From Diphasiastrum complanatum (Eukaryota; Streptophyta; Lycopodiopsida; Lycopodiales; Lycopodiaceae): a stretch of 64,000 bases of DNA. Shown here one piece after another: positions 1 to 9,657 of the stretch. Position 1 is the first letter of the stretch; each line of letters opens with the position of its first letter. Under the pieces are notes generated by a model that saw only the letters and a program-made list of their open reading frames with translations, was not told the origin of the DNA and searched no databases. The position numbers and the translations under genes are program-made. The stretch lies in contig CM055096.1 of assembly GCA_029204225.1 (NCBI GenBank), positions 28,595,995 to 28,659,994 of the forward strand, written 5' to 3'.

Positions 1-207
1 AAATTTATAACACTCGTCTATGTTCTACCAGTAACCGTTGAAAATCATCTGTGAAAGTTTGTTTGGAATGAGATATGCCATTCCTCAGTAGAACTGATTT
101 TCACTGAAGGTTTGACCAAACTGCCAATTTAAAGGGGCAACATCATAAGACATGATTTGCATTCCCTCGATTGTTGTGACTTGAAAGGATAAACTTTGGC
201 CTACTAG

Positions 208-849
208 TGTTGAAGTGAACAAAAAAAAAAATTCACTTCTACATGTCTAATATCTAAATTCAAAATTAGACATTCAAAAATTACATAACTATGGGTTGCG
301 TTCTGGGCCCAAGTTATAGTATAAAATTGAGTTAGTTTTTTTTTTTTTTTTTAACTTCTGGTTTTTACTTAATAGGTTTCGAAACTCTTGTAGGTGATTT
401 ATAGATGGGTCACATGATTCATGTGAACTTGGAAGGCAAGGGCATTCAGCCCATTATTTAGTAGAGAAGACGCAATGGAGAAATGTGTGAGTGTGGAGCA
501 GTCCTTACATATTGTATGCCTCTGATTTTCAGGCTGATTCAGTGTTTGACTGAGGGCCCTTGTTTCTTTTTACTTAGCAGCAATAAAAATCTGTTTTGCC
601 TTCTTGTAATGGCCTGTGTCACATGTGTTCGGATTGGAACAAAAGGTGCCCATTGTTCACAAGATCCTTGGCTGTTTTTTTGTGCAATGCAAATCTGAAA
701 TCTCTTTGTTGCATAGAGTGTTTATTTTGGATTTGTAAAGAGGACTTGTTTGCTGTAAATTTTCTGATTGAGAAACTCAGTTTCAGACGTTAATATTCAG
801 CAGGCTAGTGGGCATTGGCCCAGCACATAAGATATTTCAGCCTTCAACA
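208..849 (+). repeat. copia 5' LTR
   Basis: A 642-bp LTR. It begins TGTTGAAG and ends CTTCAACA, a perfect 8-bp terminal inverted repeat, and is followed two bases later by an initiator-Met-tRNA primer site. No partner 3' LTR was seen in the window, so the element is truncated. The first 207 bases of the window show no gene. Confidence 0.8.
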
Positions 850-851
850 AG

Positions 852-864
852 TGGTATCAGAGCC
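852..864 (+). other. Primer binding site, tRNA-iMet type
   Basis: TGGTATCAGAGCC matches the 3' end of initiator Met-tRNA, the usual primer of plant copia elements. It sits just downstream of the LTR ending at 849. Confidence 0.85.
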
Positions 865-895
865 TTGGTTTGTGGTCATATTAGCAGGTCAAAAG

Positions 896-2190
896 ATGTC
901 TTCTATTGCTCAGTTGCAGCAGAAGTTTACAACATTCCTTGACGGACCAGCCAACTACCAAATATGGAGGCCAAGATGATCATCATCCTCAAGGGTGAGG
1001 GCCTAGGGCAGTTTATTAGTGGTGTGCACAGAAAGCCTGCCACAAGAAATAAGGAGAGAGCAGATTGGTGTAGAAGTGATGACAGAGCTTCAACCCTCAT
1101 CACTCTATCCCTATCTGAAGACCTCCTTTTATTTGTTGCTGATTGTAGCAGCAGCAAAGACATATGGGATAGGCTCAAAACAAGGTTTGAGACCAAGTCT
1201 CAGAGTGAGGTGTTGTACCTCACAGACAAATTGTTCAGTTTGAAGTGGGATGGAGCAAACCTTGAAAGCCATGTCAAGGCTATGGAGGAGATCTTCACCT
1301 CTTTAATAGCAGCTGGAGAAGAGCATGACATTAAGGCTGACCAACAACTTACTCTCTTTCTTAGATCTCTACCTGATTTCTATAGTTCTTTGAGAACTAT
1401 TTTCAGCAGGACATCGGAAATAAATTTTGAAGATGCCATCAAAGCTGTAACTGAAGACATGATGCTGCAAGGAAGATTCAAAGCTGGAAAGAATGGTGAA
1501 AAGACATTGTTTGTCAAAGGAGGTCTACACTCATGGGAAAATCAGCCAAGACAGAACTTTAAGGAGAGAAGAGGGCCTACCAAGTCACACAGTGGATAGA
1601 TGCTGGTTGAATCCACACATCCCTTGCATTCATTGCAAGAATCCTGGGCACCTGGTTGTGGACTGCGTCAAGAATCCTAGAAGATCAAGACAAGGCCCTA
1701 AAATTTTCAGAAAGAGCCAACGTCACTCAGACTTCAGATAGTGACCAACCTGAATCATCCAAGATGGGTGAAGAGAGGGCCTAAAGGCCCGAAGTATTCT
1801 TCTGCATAGAAGAACAATGTAATGCAACTACTGTGAACCTGAATATGAATACGATATGGTTCTTAATTTCGGTGCTACGGCGGCTCACATAGTCTGCACA
1901 AAGGAGGTCATAAGAAACCTTGAACCTGTGAAGAATGAAAGACATATCATTCTTGGTGATGGAAGCAGACACATGGTTCAAGGAGTTGGCAGCATGAGGA
2001 CAGCTACTGGCAGTATGATCCTTCAGAACACATTGTATGGTCCATCCATGAAGAAGGATTTGATTTCTGCTGCAAAACTTGCAGACATAGGAATCAAAAC
2101 TTCATTCACCCCAGACATCTGCAGGCTGGTTAACAGCACAACCAGCAGGGTGCTATCTCTAGGATCTCGTATCGGAAATCTTTAGTATGT
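896..2190 (+). pseudogene. copia gag-protease remnant
   Basis: Gag starts at the ATG at 896 and shifts frame near 975 (an in-frame stop follows the QIWRPR stretch). It then reads through about 210 codons of UBN2-type gag (964-1599), with motifs such as KDIWDRLKTRFE and the LRSLPDFYSSLRTIF stretch. A CCHC zinc knuckle, CIHCKNPGHLVVDC, lies at 1625-1666 in another frame. From 1856 a protease/pol N-terminal remnant reads FGATAAHIVC and LYGPSMKKDLISAAKL; the usual DSGA motif is damaged and frameshifted. Integrase, RT and RNase H are absent. Dead copy; the family assignment is firm. Confidence 0.85.
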
Positions 2191-3089
2191 TAAGGTGATC
2201 TCTGAGATTGATGTTGCTAACACACTCTTGGACTTTTATGATGCTTTGTTGCATCAACGCCTATAACATATCAGCCCAAGAAACTTACACGAACTGTGTA
2301 AGCAAAATTATTTTACAGGTGTACGAGACAAGGTTAGATATCATGCGGAGGTTCGATCCCATGAGAGTGATAGCATAAATCAAGATCCAACATGCATAGA
2401 TGATTCCTTAACACTAATATCCATTAACACTAAGAATTAACCCTACATCCATTAAAACTAAATCCACAAATATGATAGCTTACCCTTCTCTCTCTCCCTT
2501 TCTCTCTCACAAAAAACATAAGAAATAGCAATCCTAATAAGCATCAAATCCAATAATGAGCAAGCAATAGGAAAACATGAGATATGGAGGAAAAGAGATA
2601 GAGAGCAAGGACATTCCAGATCCATTCCATAAGAGGGCCAACCTGCTTGTATTGAAATGAAGAGAGAACATGTACAATGACTCGAAATTGCTACTTATAT
2701 AGTGAATTGAGGAGATGGGCGCCCAAATTTCTATTGGCTAATCTTAACCTAAGTATTCAAAAAGTGGAGGGAACCCATTCAGTAATGGGAGGATCCAATT
2801 TGAAAATAAATCATGGTGGGAATCCCTACTTTATTCACTAAATTGACTTTAGGACCCGCGACATTAAAAGTCCCACATAATAGGCCTAAAGTCCTTTTAT
2901 TGAGTTTCTAATTAATCAAATCTCTATGTGATCATCGAGTTGAACTTACACATGTAGGGTGTTAAGAATCGGATTTGATCTGATAGGTTTATTGTAAGCT
3001 CGAAATGCAGTATTGTAATTAACTATACATATCTTCAGCTAATTAGGATTTACAGTTTTTGGTTGTTATCGGGACGTGACCCACTATTG
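2191..3089. other. Non-coding stretch, probable LTR debris
   Basis: No coding region seen. There is a pyrimidine-rich tract near 2484-2513, and the AT-rich character resembles LTR or leader DNA on the minus strand downstream of the gypsy RT fragment. No clear LTR ends were found, so the assignment is a guess. Confidence 0.3.
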
Positions 3090-3849
3090 TCATATCAGTC
3101 GGGCACTGATCCCGTAGACGGCTACTTGGGCAACTTTCTGCGGATCCGGTTTTATTCCATCTGCTGACACTGTAAAACCTAAATATGTTATCTCTTTTTT
3201 AAACAATTCACTTCTTTTATTGTTAGCGAACAATGTATTTTCCCTCGAAGTTGATAACACAGTTCTTAGGTGATTAACATGCATAGCATCACCACAACTG
3301 TAAACAAGTATGTCATCAACAAAATTAACCACAAACTTGCCCATAAACGGTCTAAGCACATCGTTCATTAACATCATAAATGTTGCAGGGGCGTTAGTCA
3401 ATCCAAAAGGCATGACTAAAATTTCATAGTGTCCAAAACGAGTTCGGAAGGCAGTTTTATGCACATCCTCTTCTCGAACTCTCACCTGGTGGTAACCGTT
3501 CTTTAGGTCATTTTGCTAAACACTGTAGCACCATGGAGGGCATCCAAAAGATCATCTATACGTGGCACAGGATATCGATGCTTAACAGTAATCTTGTTCA
3601 AGCCTCAATAGTCCACACACATTCTCCAAGACCCATCCTTCTTTTTTACCAGAATGATCGGAGAGGCAAAGGGGGAGAAGCTAGGTCTTACTTGCCCCTT
3701 GGCAAGATAGTCCTCAATCATGCTTCTGACCTCTTCCTCCTCTTTCAGACTCATTCTATAAGGTGGTCTATTAACAGGAGATGATCCAGGAATTAACTCG
3801 ATTCTATGCTCCACATTTCTTTTAGGGGGTAAAATAGATGGAAGTTCAT
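3090..3849 (-). pseudogene. gypsy reverse transcriptase fragment
   Basis: Minus-strand RT. The N-terminal motif [19 protein letters not shown] lies near 3780 and [19 protein letters not shown] near 3640. After a one-base frameshift near 3515 come [19 protein letters not shown] and the catalytic FVDDILVYS (about 3300-3325), then YLGFTVSADGIKPDPQKV. The frame ends at 3090. It lies head to head with a second copy at 4839-5377. Integrase and LTRs are missing. Confidence 0.85.
3311..3849 (-). repeat. Inverted repeat arm 1 (gypsy RT)
   Basis: This 539-bp segment is the near-perfect reverse complement of 4839-5377. The arms have the same length because one single-base deletion and one insertion cancel out. 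They are separated by about 989 bp, and the 5' ends of the two RT fragments face each other. Confidence 0.8.
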
Positions 3850-5377
3850 CAGAGTGGATGGAAGTTCAGCAGCGAAGTTTCGATGCTTTGAAACAAGCTG
3901 ACTTTGCTGACTTTTAGGGGTAAAATGGAAGGGTCAATCCTCGCAAGAGCAAATTCAGAGTGTGAAAAAGAGTAAAGGTGCGGGCACCTCAAAAGGCAAA
4001 GGGCGGTATGGGACGTCCAATGCCCAAGGGGGCCATTTCTACGCTATCGACGTAGGACTTGGAGCGGGCAAAGAAAGAGAACCTTTGCTTTGGAGTGTCC
4101 TCGCAATCCCTCACGGACCACCTACGGTTTGCAAGTTGAGGAGCAAATCCTATGAAAGTTGAGGAATTGAGACAAGAAGAACCTCTTGATGTTCCACGGT
4201 TGATGAACGTGTTGGTGATTCGGAAGGTGGACTCAGTTCCTTTGCCACAGTTGTCAAGAGCGGCACAACATGGGTATCAGTTTCCTTGCACTTCTTTGAT
4301 TGTTATGCGTGGACAGCTGTGTGGTACAGATGTTTTGATTCTATTTGACACTGGGTCCTCACATAACGTCATTAACTCCGCTTTGATTAAACGGTTGAGA
4401 GTGAGCAAACAACCATCCCTGTACCAGCACACAGTCGAAATGGCTGTTGGAAAGGGTGCGGAAGTGTGGGATGCCAGGGTTGTGGGTACGCCTCTAACCA
4501 TTCAGAGCTATACTGAGGAGTTAGATTTTGAGATTACCCATTTGGCTCGCTTTGATGTGGTGCTTGGAATTTGTTGGCATGTGGGGCTTGGGATACTCAT
4601 GTGTATGAGTTCCAGCACGATGGTAGGATTCACTCCCTACGTGGAGAGCCTGATATGCCTCCAGGACCTTTGATCACGACAACGCAGTTGTGTAAGGTTC
4701 AGTGTAAGTGCATGTATGTTTGTTTCTTGTATGATATGTTTGTTTTTGCTAATGAGTCTGATGTATGTCAAGAACAAACTAATCTTACTAAGAACCTAAA
4801 TCGCCAAATTAGGGAGGAGTTTCTAGATGTGTTCACGAATGAACTTCCATCTATTTTACCCCCTAAAAGAAATGTGGAGCATAGAATCAAGTTAATTCCT
4901 AGATCATCTCCTGTTAATAGACCACCTTATAGAATGAGTCTGAAAGAGGAGGAAGAGGTCAGAAGCATGATTGAGGACTATCTTGCCAAGGGGCAAGTAA
5001 GACCTAGCTTCTCCCCCTTTGCCTCTCCGATCATTCTGGTAAAAAAGAAGGATGGGTCTTGGAGAATGTGTGTGGACTATCGAGGCTTAAACAAGATTAC
5101 TGTTAAGCATCGATATCCTATGCCACGTATAGATGATCTTTTGGATGCCCTCCATGGTGCTACAGTGTTTAGCAAAATTGACTTAAAGAGTGGTTACCAC
5201 CAGGTGAGAGTTCGAGAAGAGGATGTGCATAAAACTGCCTTCCGAACTCGTTTTGGACACTATGAATTTTAGTCATGCCCTTTGGATTGACTAACGCACC
5301 TGCAACATTTATGATGTTAATGAACGATGTGCTTAGACCGTTTATGGGCAAGTTTAAGGTTAATTTTGTTGATGACA
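3850..5377 (+). pseudogene. gypsy gag end, protease and RT fragment
   Basis: Near 4080 FALECPRNP resembles the end of a gag zinc knuckle. From 4152 a protease-like stretch carries the active-site motif LFDTGSSHNVIN (near 4341-4375). A frameshift near 4640 leads into RT (4571-5272 frame) with [37 protein letters not shown] and [16 protein letters not shown] second frameshift at about 5270 follows HYEF. The copy stops at 5377, exactly within the catalytic FVDD, where unrelated sequence begins. Same family as the minus copy at 3090-3849. Confidence 0.85.
4839..5377 (+). repeat. Inverted repeat arm 2 (gypsy RT)
   Basis: Partner of 3311-3849. A transcript crossing both arms would fold into a hairpin with a roughly 540-bp stem. 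Confidence 0.8.
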
Positions 5378-6299
5378 ATCAGCAACAGTAGGAACTGTAT
5401 ATGTGACTCTGACTCACTATGGGATACAATGACGAGCTCAAGTAGATCAATAACTATCTCAAGTAAATCAGGCAACTCGCTCACACTGTGTGATATAGAA
5501 TTATCCTCAAGAATCTTATCAGGACCTGGACAAGTTGGCCGAGAAGTATCAAAGTAATATTGAAGACGTGTGAGCCATTTGTCGAACATATATTGAGATG
5601 GTATATCACTATTAAAAACAAAAAGATAATCTAAAGGGGATAGAGATCGAAAATCAGAAGTCATGATAAAAATAAAATTAAAAGTAACGGAAAAGAATAC
5701 GTAACCCAATGATCCAAATAATTTGGTGATTTATTTATTTATTTTATAATGGAGGAGAAAACGAAGAAAAAGTGAAAAATGAAATCGACGATAAAAAATG
5801 AATTATGGAATCGAAACGCAAATGGAACGGAAACTAATAAGAAATAACGAAAGACAAAATGAAAAATGTGATGGAAAACACAAACTACAAAATGGAATGA
5901 AAATTAAGCCACAGGCAGAAAATTAAGCCAGGCAAGACGCTAATCAAGTGGACGAACTAAAGGAGAGGACATAAGTCGTCACAACAGGTACGCCAATGAA
6001 AAGACATGACAAAGGCTGCTAAAGAAAGAAAAAAAAAGGGAAATGACAAATAGTGTAAGTAGTACCTCGCAATTACAATCGAAAGCGTACCGGGCAGCCA
6101 CAAAATAGAGGTAAGAGGGGCCTGCAAAAGCAACCAAATAATGAAAGAAAGAAGTAGCAAGTAGTGGAGTATATGGTTGGAAAATGGACAGCCAAGTAAG
6201 GAAAGTGAGTGCCAAAAAGAGAGGGTTAGGCAGCCAGCAAGCAAAGCTAGAAAATCAGTAGAAAGAAGGTGGAGACAATGCAAGGAGGGGTGGGCTGGG
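5378..6299 (-). other. Unrecognised minus-strand ORF and AT-rich spacer
   Basis: A minus frame at 5317-5709 (about 130 codons) contains a stretch around MFDKWLTRLQYYFDTSRP. It reads like protein but matches nothing I recognise. It lies downstream of a minus-strand primer site at 6935-6946, so it may be a gag remnant of that element. 5710-6299 is purine-rich on the plus strand with no support for coding. Confidence 0.25.
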
Positions 6300-6920
6300 A
6301 AAGAGGTGGGCTGGAAACGGGCAGTAGGTGGGTAGCGGTTGAGTTGTGGACAACAAGCGGAAAGTAAAGTAGGGTGCTGGAAGTAGGTGGGCTGGAAACA
6401 GGCAGTAGGTGGGTAGCGGTAGAGCGCCAATCCTCCTCCAAACGATAGTGATAATCTGCAAAACGAGTGGAGAGAGAGCTGAAGATCCAAGCTGAAAATG
6501 GGTGCTGGGCAGCAGTTAGTAAAATCCACAAATGTCTTGCAAAATGATGGAAAAACCGCTGAAAATGGTGATGAAGTAGGGCGCTGGACAGCCTCCAAAC
6601 AATCAGCAAAATGGACAGCAAATCGGTGGAGAAATCCGTCGAAGATGGCAAGGTAGTAGGGCGTTGGGTAGCAGCTACCAAAATCCGCGCATAACTTGAA
6701 AAAAAAAGGAGAAAACGGCTGAAAATGGTGATGAAGTAGGGCACTGGACAACCTCCAATCAATCCACGAAATGGGCAACAAATCGGTGGAGAAAATCGAC
6801 GAAAGTGACAAGGTAGTAGGGCCATCAGCCTCTACCAAATATGGAAAAACGATGGAAATCTGATGAAAAAATCGACGAAAGTGATGGGTTAGTAGGGCGC
6901 TAGACAACCTCTACTAAATT
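6300..6920. repeat. 80-bp tandem repeat array, dimeric
   Basis: About eight diverged monomers of 77-80 bp share the core GTAGGGCGCTGG. Starts of the core are near 6500, 6577, 6656, 6736, 6815 and 6892. Alternate monomers are more alike (one type continues with CAGCCTCCAA, the other with CAGCAG-TA), giving a ~158-bp higher-order unit. The earlier pair at 6305 and 6385 (GGTGGGCTGGAAAC) is also 80 bp apart. It lies between a retroelement primer site and its coding region. Confidence 0.75.
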
Positions 6921-6934
6921 TGCCACAGGAAAGT

Positions 6935-6946
6935 GCTATGATACCA
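6935..6946 (-). other. Primer binding site, tRNA-iMet-like
   Basis: On the minus strand this reads TGGTATCATAGC, one mismatch from the standard tRNA-iMet primer site. The LTR would lie at higher coordinates. Confidence 0.6.
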
Positions 6947-6949
6947 AGT

Positions 6950-7299
6950 TACGAATGATGCCACAATTGATCTAGAGCTAAGCTATGAAAGCATCACATA
7001 AGCAAGGCTTAACCCTAGAAAGCAGGAAAAGAGAGAGATTAAGGAGATTAAAGAGAGAGATCAATATCATCAGCTGAGTAACAAATGACACAGATTCCCT
7101 ATTTATAGCCTAGAGGAAGCCCTAAAAGGAAGCTTTCAGTGGTTCGGGCCCAACTGGGAGGGATAATAGTGCGCCCTCCAAGAAGGCCCCCACTCTCCAA
7201 TAATATGTCCAAATGTCCAAATAATGGATAATAAGACCCAAGGCCAACCATCTAGTCTAAGTGTCAATAATGAATTGAAAGCAATTTGGGCGCGATTTG
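6950..7299 (-). repeat. Probable LTR with TATA box
   Basis: This region directly upstream (minus strand) of the primer site carries CTATAAATAG at 7099-7108 followed by a CT-rich leader, as expected of an LTR promoter. The outer end was not located. Confidence 0.45.
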
Positions 7300-8060
7300 G
7301 ACTGGGAACCTTCGCCACTATCCTTTTGATGGAGACTAACCTTCACCGACTTGCAGAGTACATATTGATGATCAGAGGCTGGCAAGGGTTTGGCGAAGGT
7401 TCTCATGGTGAGAGATAGTCTGGCAAAGGTTCAGAAGACAATTTAGCACTTTTGAGAGCTGAGAACGTTCGCCGGACTAGTTACAAGTAATATTAATTTT
7501 CGCTGACTTCACAGATACTTCAGAACAATGTTTTATGACTATTTTGAGCTCGGCGAAGATTAATGATATACTGGCGAGGGTTTATGAAGGTTGGCGAAGG
7601 TTCAAAGGACTTAGATTTTTCTCTGAGCACTGGGAACGTTCGCCTGACCACTTTTTCTCAATATTAATCTTCGCCGACTTCACTGAAGCTAGAAAACATG
7701 GAAAAGTAGCTACTGGCAAAGTGGCAAAGGTTTACAGTAAGTACTTTTGCATATATTGAAGTTGGCGAGGGTTTTGATGGCAAATTCCTATTTTTGGTGT
7801 CTAAGAACCTCCGCCAGAGCCCGTACACTCAATATTAACCTTCGCCGACCTCCAAGATGGCTACGATGCTGAAAACGAAGCTGGGCGAAGGTTGTTTGGG
7901 GTGTTTTGGGCTACTGTGAGATTTTGGACATTTTTTACAAAGGTTTTTTCATTTTTCTGGCTGTTTTTTTGGCAATTTTGGCAAACTGGCTTGGAAATAA
8001 CCTTTGCCTGACTAATTGTAGGTACTGATGATGTGGCAGAACGTACTGCTAGGTGGGCGA
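7300..8060. repeat. ~167-bp tandem repeats with GGCGAAGGTT motif
   Basis: About five diverged units. The words AACSTTCGCC recur near 7307, 7465, 7634, 7805 and 8000 (spacing roughly 158-193), each followed by versions of TCAATATTAAYCTTCGCCGA. The inverse word GGCGAAGGTT lies inside the units, so each repeat can pair internally. It occupies the leader region of the LTR element whose primer site is at 8371-8391; leader or UTR tandem repeats are known in Tat/Ogre-like gypsy elements. Confidence 0.65.
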
Positions 8061-8370
8061 AGGTTGGTTTGATCAAAGCAGAAAGTTATGAGGTTTGATA
8101 GGTGTTTTGGCTCTTTTCTAGACAGCTTGTCAAAACTACATGGCTTTTTCTGATTTTTAGGATCTATGGAAGGGATAGGGTGCTGGGATTTGATGTTTCT
8201 CACCTCTCAATCTCTCTCCACAGATCATACAAGCAACAAATCATGAAAAAACAACAAATCTAACCTCTACTCCACACTAAACTACCTCCCACACATCCAT
8301 TCCACAAGCAAAAATCACAAATACAAGATGAATGTATGCAAGCTAGAAAAGCAAGAAAATGCTAGTCTAT

Positions 8371-8391
8371 TCCTCGGCAACGGCGGCGCCA
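8371..8391 (-). other. Primer binding site, Athila/Tat-Ogre type
   Basis: The minus strand reads TGGCGCC-GCCGTTGCCGAGG. The widespread Athila/Tat form is TGGCGCCGTTGCCGGGG, so this copy looks as if it carries an extra GCC. It sits a few bases inside an LTR ending in CTACA. Confidence 0.7.
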
Positions 8392-8397
8392 AAAAAT

Positions 8398-8721
8398 TGT
8401 AGCGGCCTTGGTTCACCTGTCACGCATAGATTCGTTCCCAAGGGAATAGTGCTTCCCTTGCGAAGTTAGCTTGCAAAACTTACTCTAACCACACCTATAT
8501 TAACCACATCTAACTAACCACCCTACTTTAACCACAAGCATGAGAAGGAAGACTGAAACCTGGCAAAATGAAACCTAACAACATGAAGCACAAATTAGTA
8601 AGCATTATACATAAACTAATGGCATCATACTTAAAGCTAATTACCATGAAACTTTGATCTTTGAGGACAAGAGCATGAAACATAAACTGATATATAACAC
8701 AAAGCGTAAACTAGTAGCATG

Positions 8722-8758
<37 letters not shown>

Positions 8759-9000
8759 AAATGGTGCCTTTTTATAGATGGGGAAGGCCCTCGTCCCTTT
8801 CTCCTGTTGGTTAATCACAATGGCAAGGATCCTAATCGAAGTCGTCTAAACTAACACAAAATGAACCTAGTGGTTTTAGGAAAGCACAAGGACACTCACG
8901 ATTCATGTGAGTTCTAATTTGGGCCCTTTTAGCTTTTTTATTAACAACTTGACTTAGGGCCTCTAATATCGTTTTAGAGTTTTAGGCCCCTAGTCACTTA
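8398..9000 (-). repeat. Athila/Tat-like LTR (minus)
   Basis: The inner end is CTACA at 8398. On the minus strand a TATA box (CTATAAAAAGG) lies near 8767-8777, about 370 bases before the LTR end, consistent with U3/R/U5 organisation. The outer boundary is not resolved and could be near 9000-9020. Confidence 0.5.
8723..8758. repeat. (AC)n microsatellite
   Basis: About 17 uninterrupted AC units inside the LTR, next to its TATA box. Confidence 0.95.
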
Positions 9001-9657
9001 TTCCTAATTCTACAAGTTCTACAAAGCCAAATTGCGCATTGCACTAGTACGCATATTTATTATTTATTTTTTGATTGATTATAGTCTCTATCTTGAAGTT
9101 CAATTTAGTCGAGCCACATACAATGTTGTTTGCTTATTTTGGTAATGTAGTAGCCTTTGCTTTCAACAATTGAGTTCGACAAGCAACAATCTTTGGGTTA
9201 TATTGTTTTCTTCTAATTTGTTGAACTTTGATAAAAACATCTTCATAAAAATTTATTAAGTAATAAGAGTCGAATTGATAGGTGGTAAAATATTGATAGG
9301 TGCAATGAGAGTTGAAATGTCTTGAAGTGTGGCATAAAGTGTACAAGCTTGTTGTATATAAAAGATGTACCTGTTCTTTCCATGTGAATGGAAATTTTTA
9401 GTTAAAGTTAAGTGAGCACATTGCTCGACAATGAAACGGCTTGAATAAGGATAAAATGTGCTTGTCTAGAAAAAACAGTCACTTGCAATGACAACTATCA
9501 TTTTCAGACTGTGTTTGAGAAAGGCCTGAAATAAATCCATAGGAAACTAGTCCGTTGACATTGTGGAATTGGTCAACTTTGAAGAAGACCAAAGGATAAA
9601 ACAAAAGTTTTGCTTCATTGAGCAGTAAGAGTGTCTATGTGAGGAATTGGTTATTGA
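9001..9657. other. Spacer, no gene seen
   Basis: AT-rich. It follows the integrase end of the minus-strand gypsy element and may hold its degraded integrase C-terminus or 3' untranslated part. No readable coding. Confidence 0.3.

Noticed and set aside
2330..2370. B-box-like GGTTCGATCCC suggesting a tRNA gene or SINE
   Set aside because: No matching A box or cloverleaf nearby.
5957..6907. Long minus ORF of about 316 codons, Phe/Leu/Ser-rich
   Set aside because: It is the translation of the 80-bp tandem array; the frame stays open because of repeat composition.
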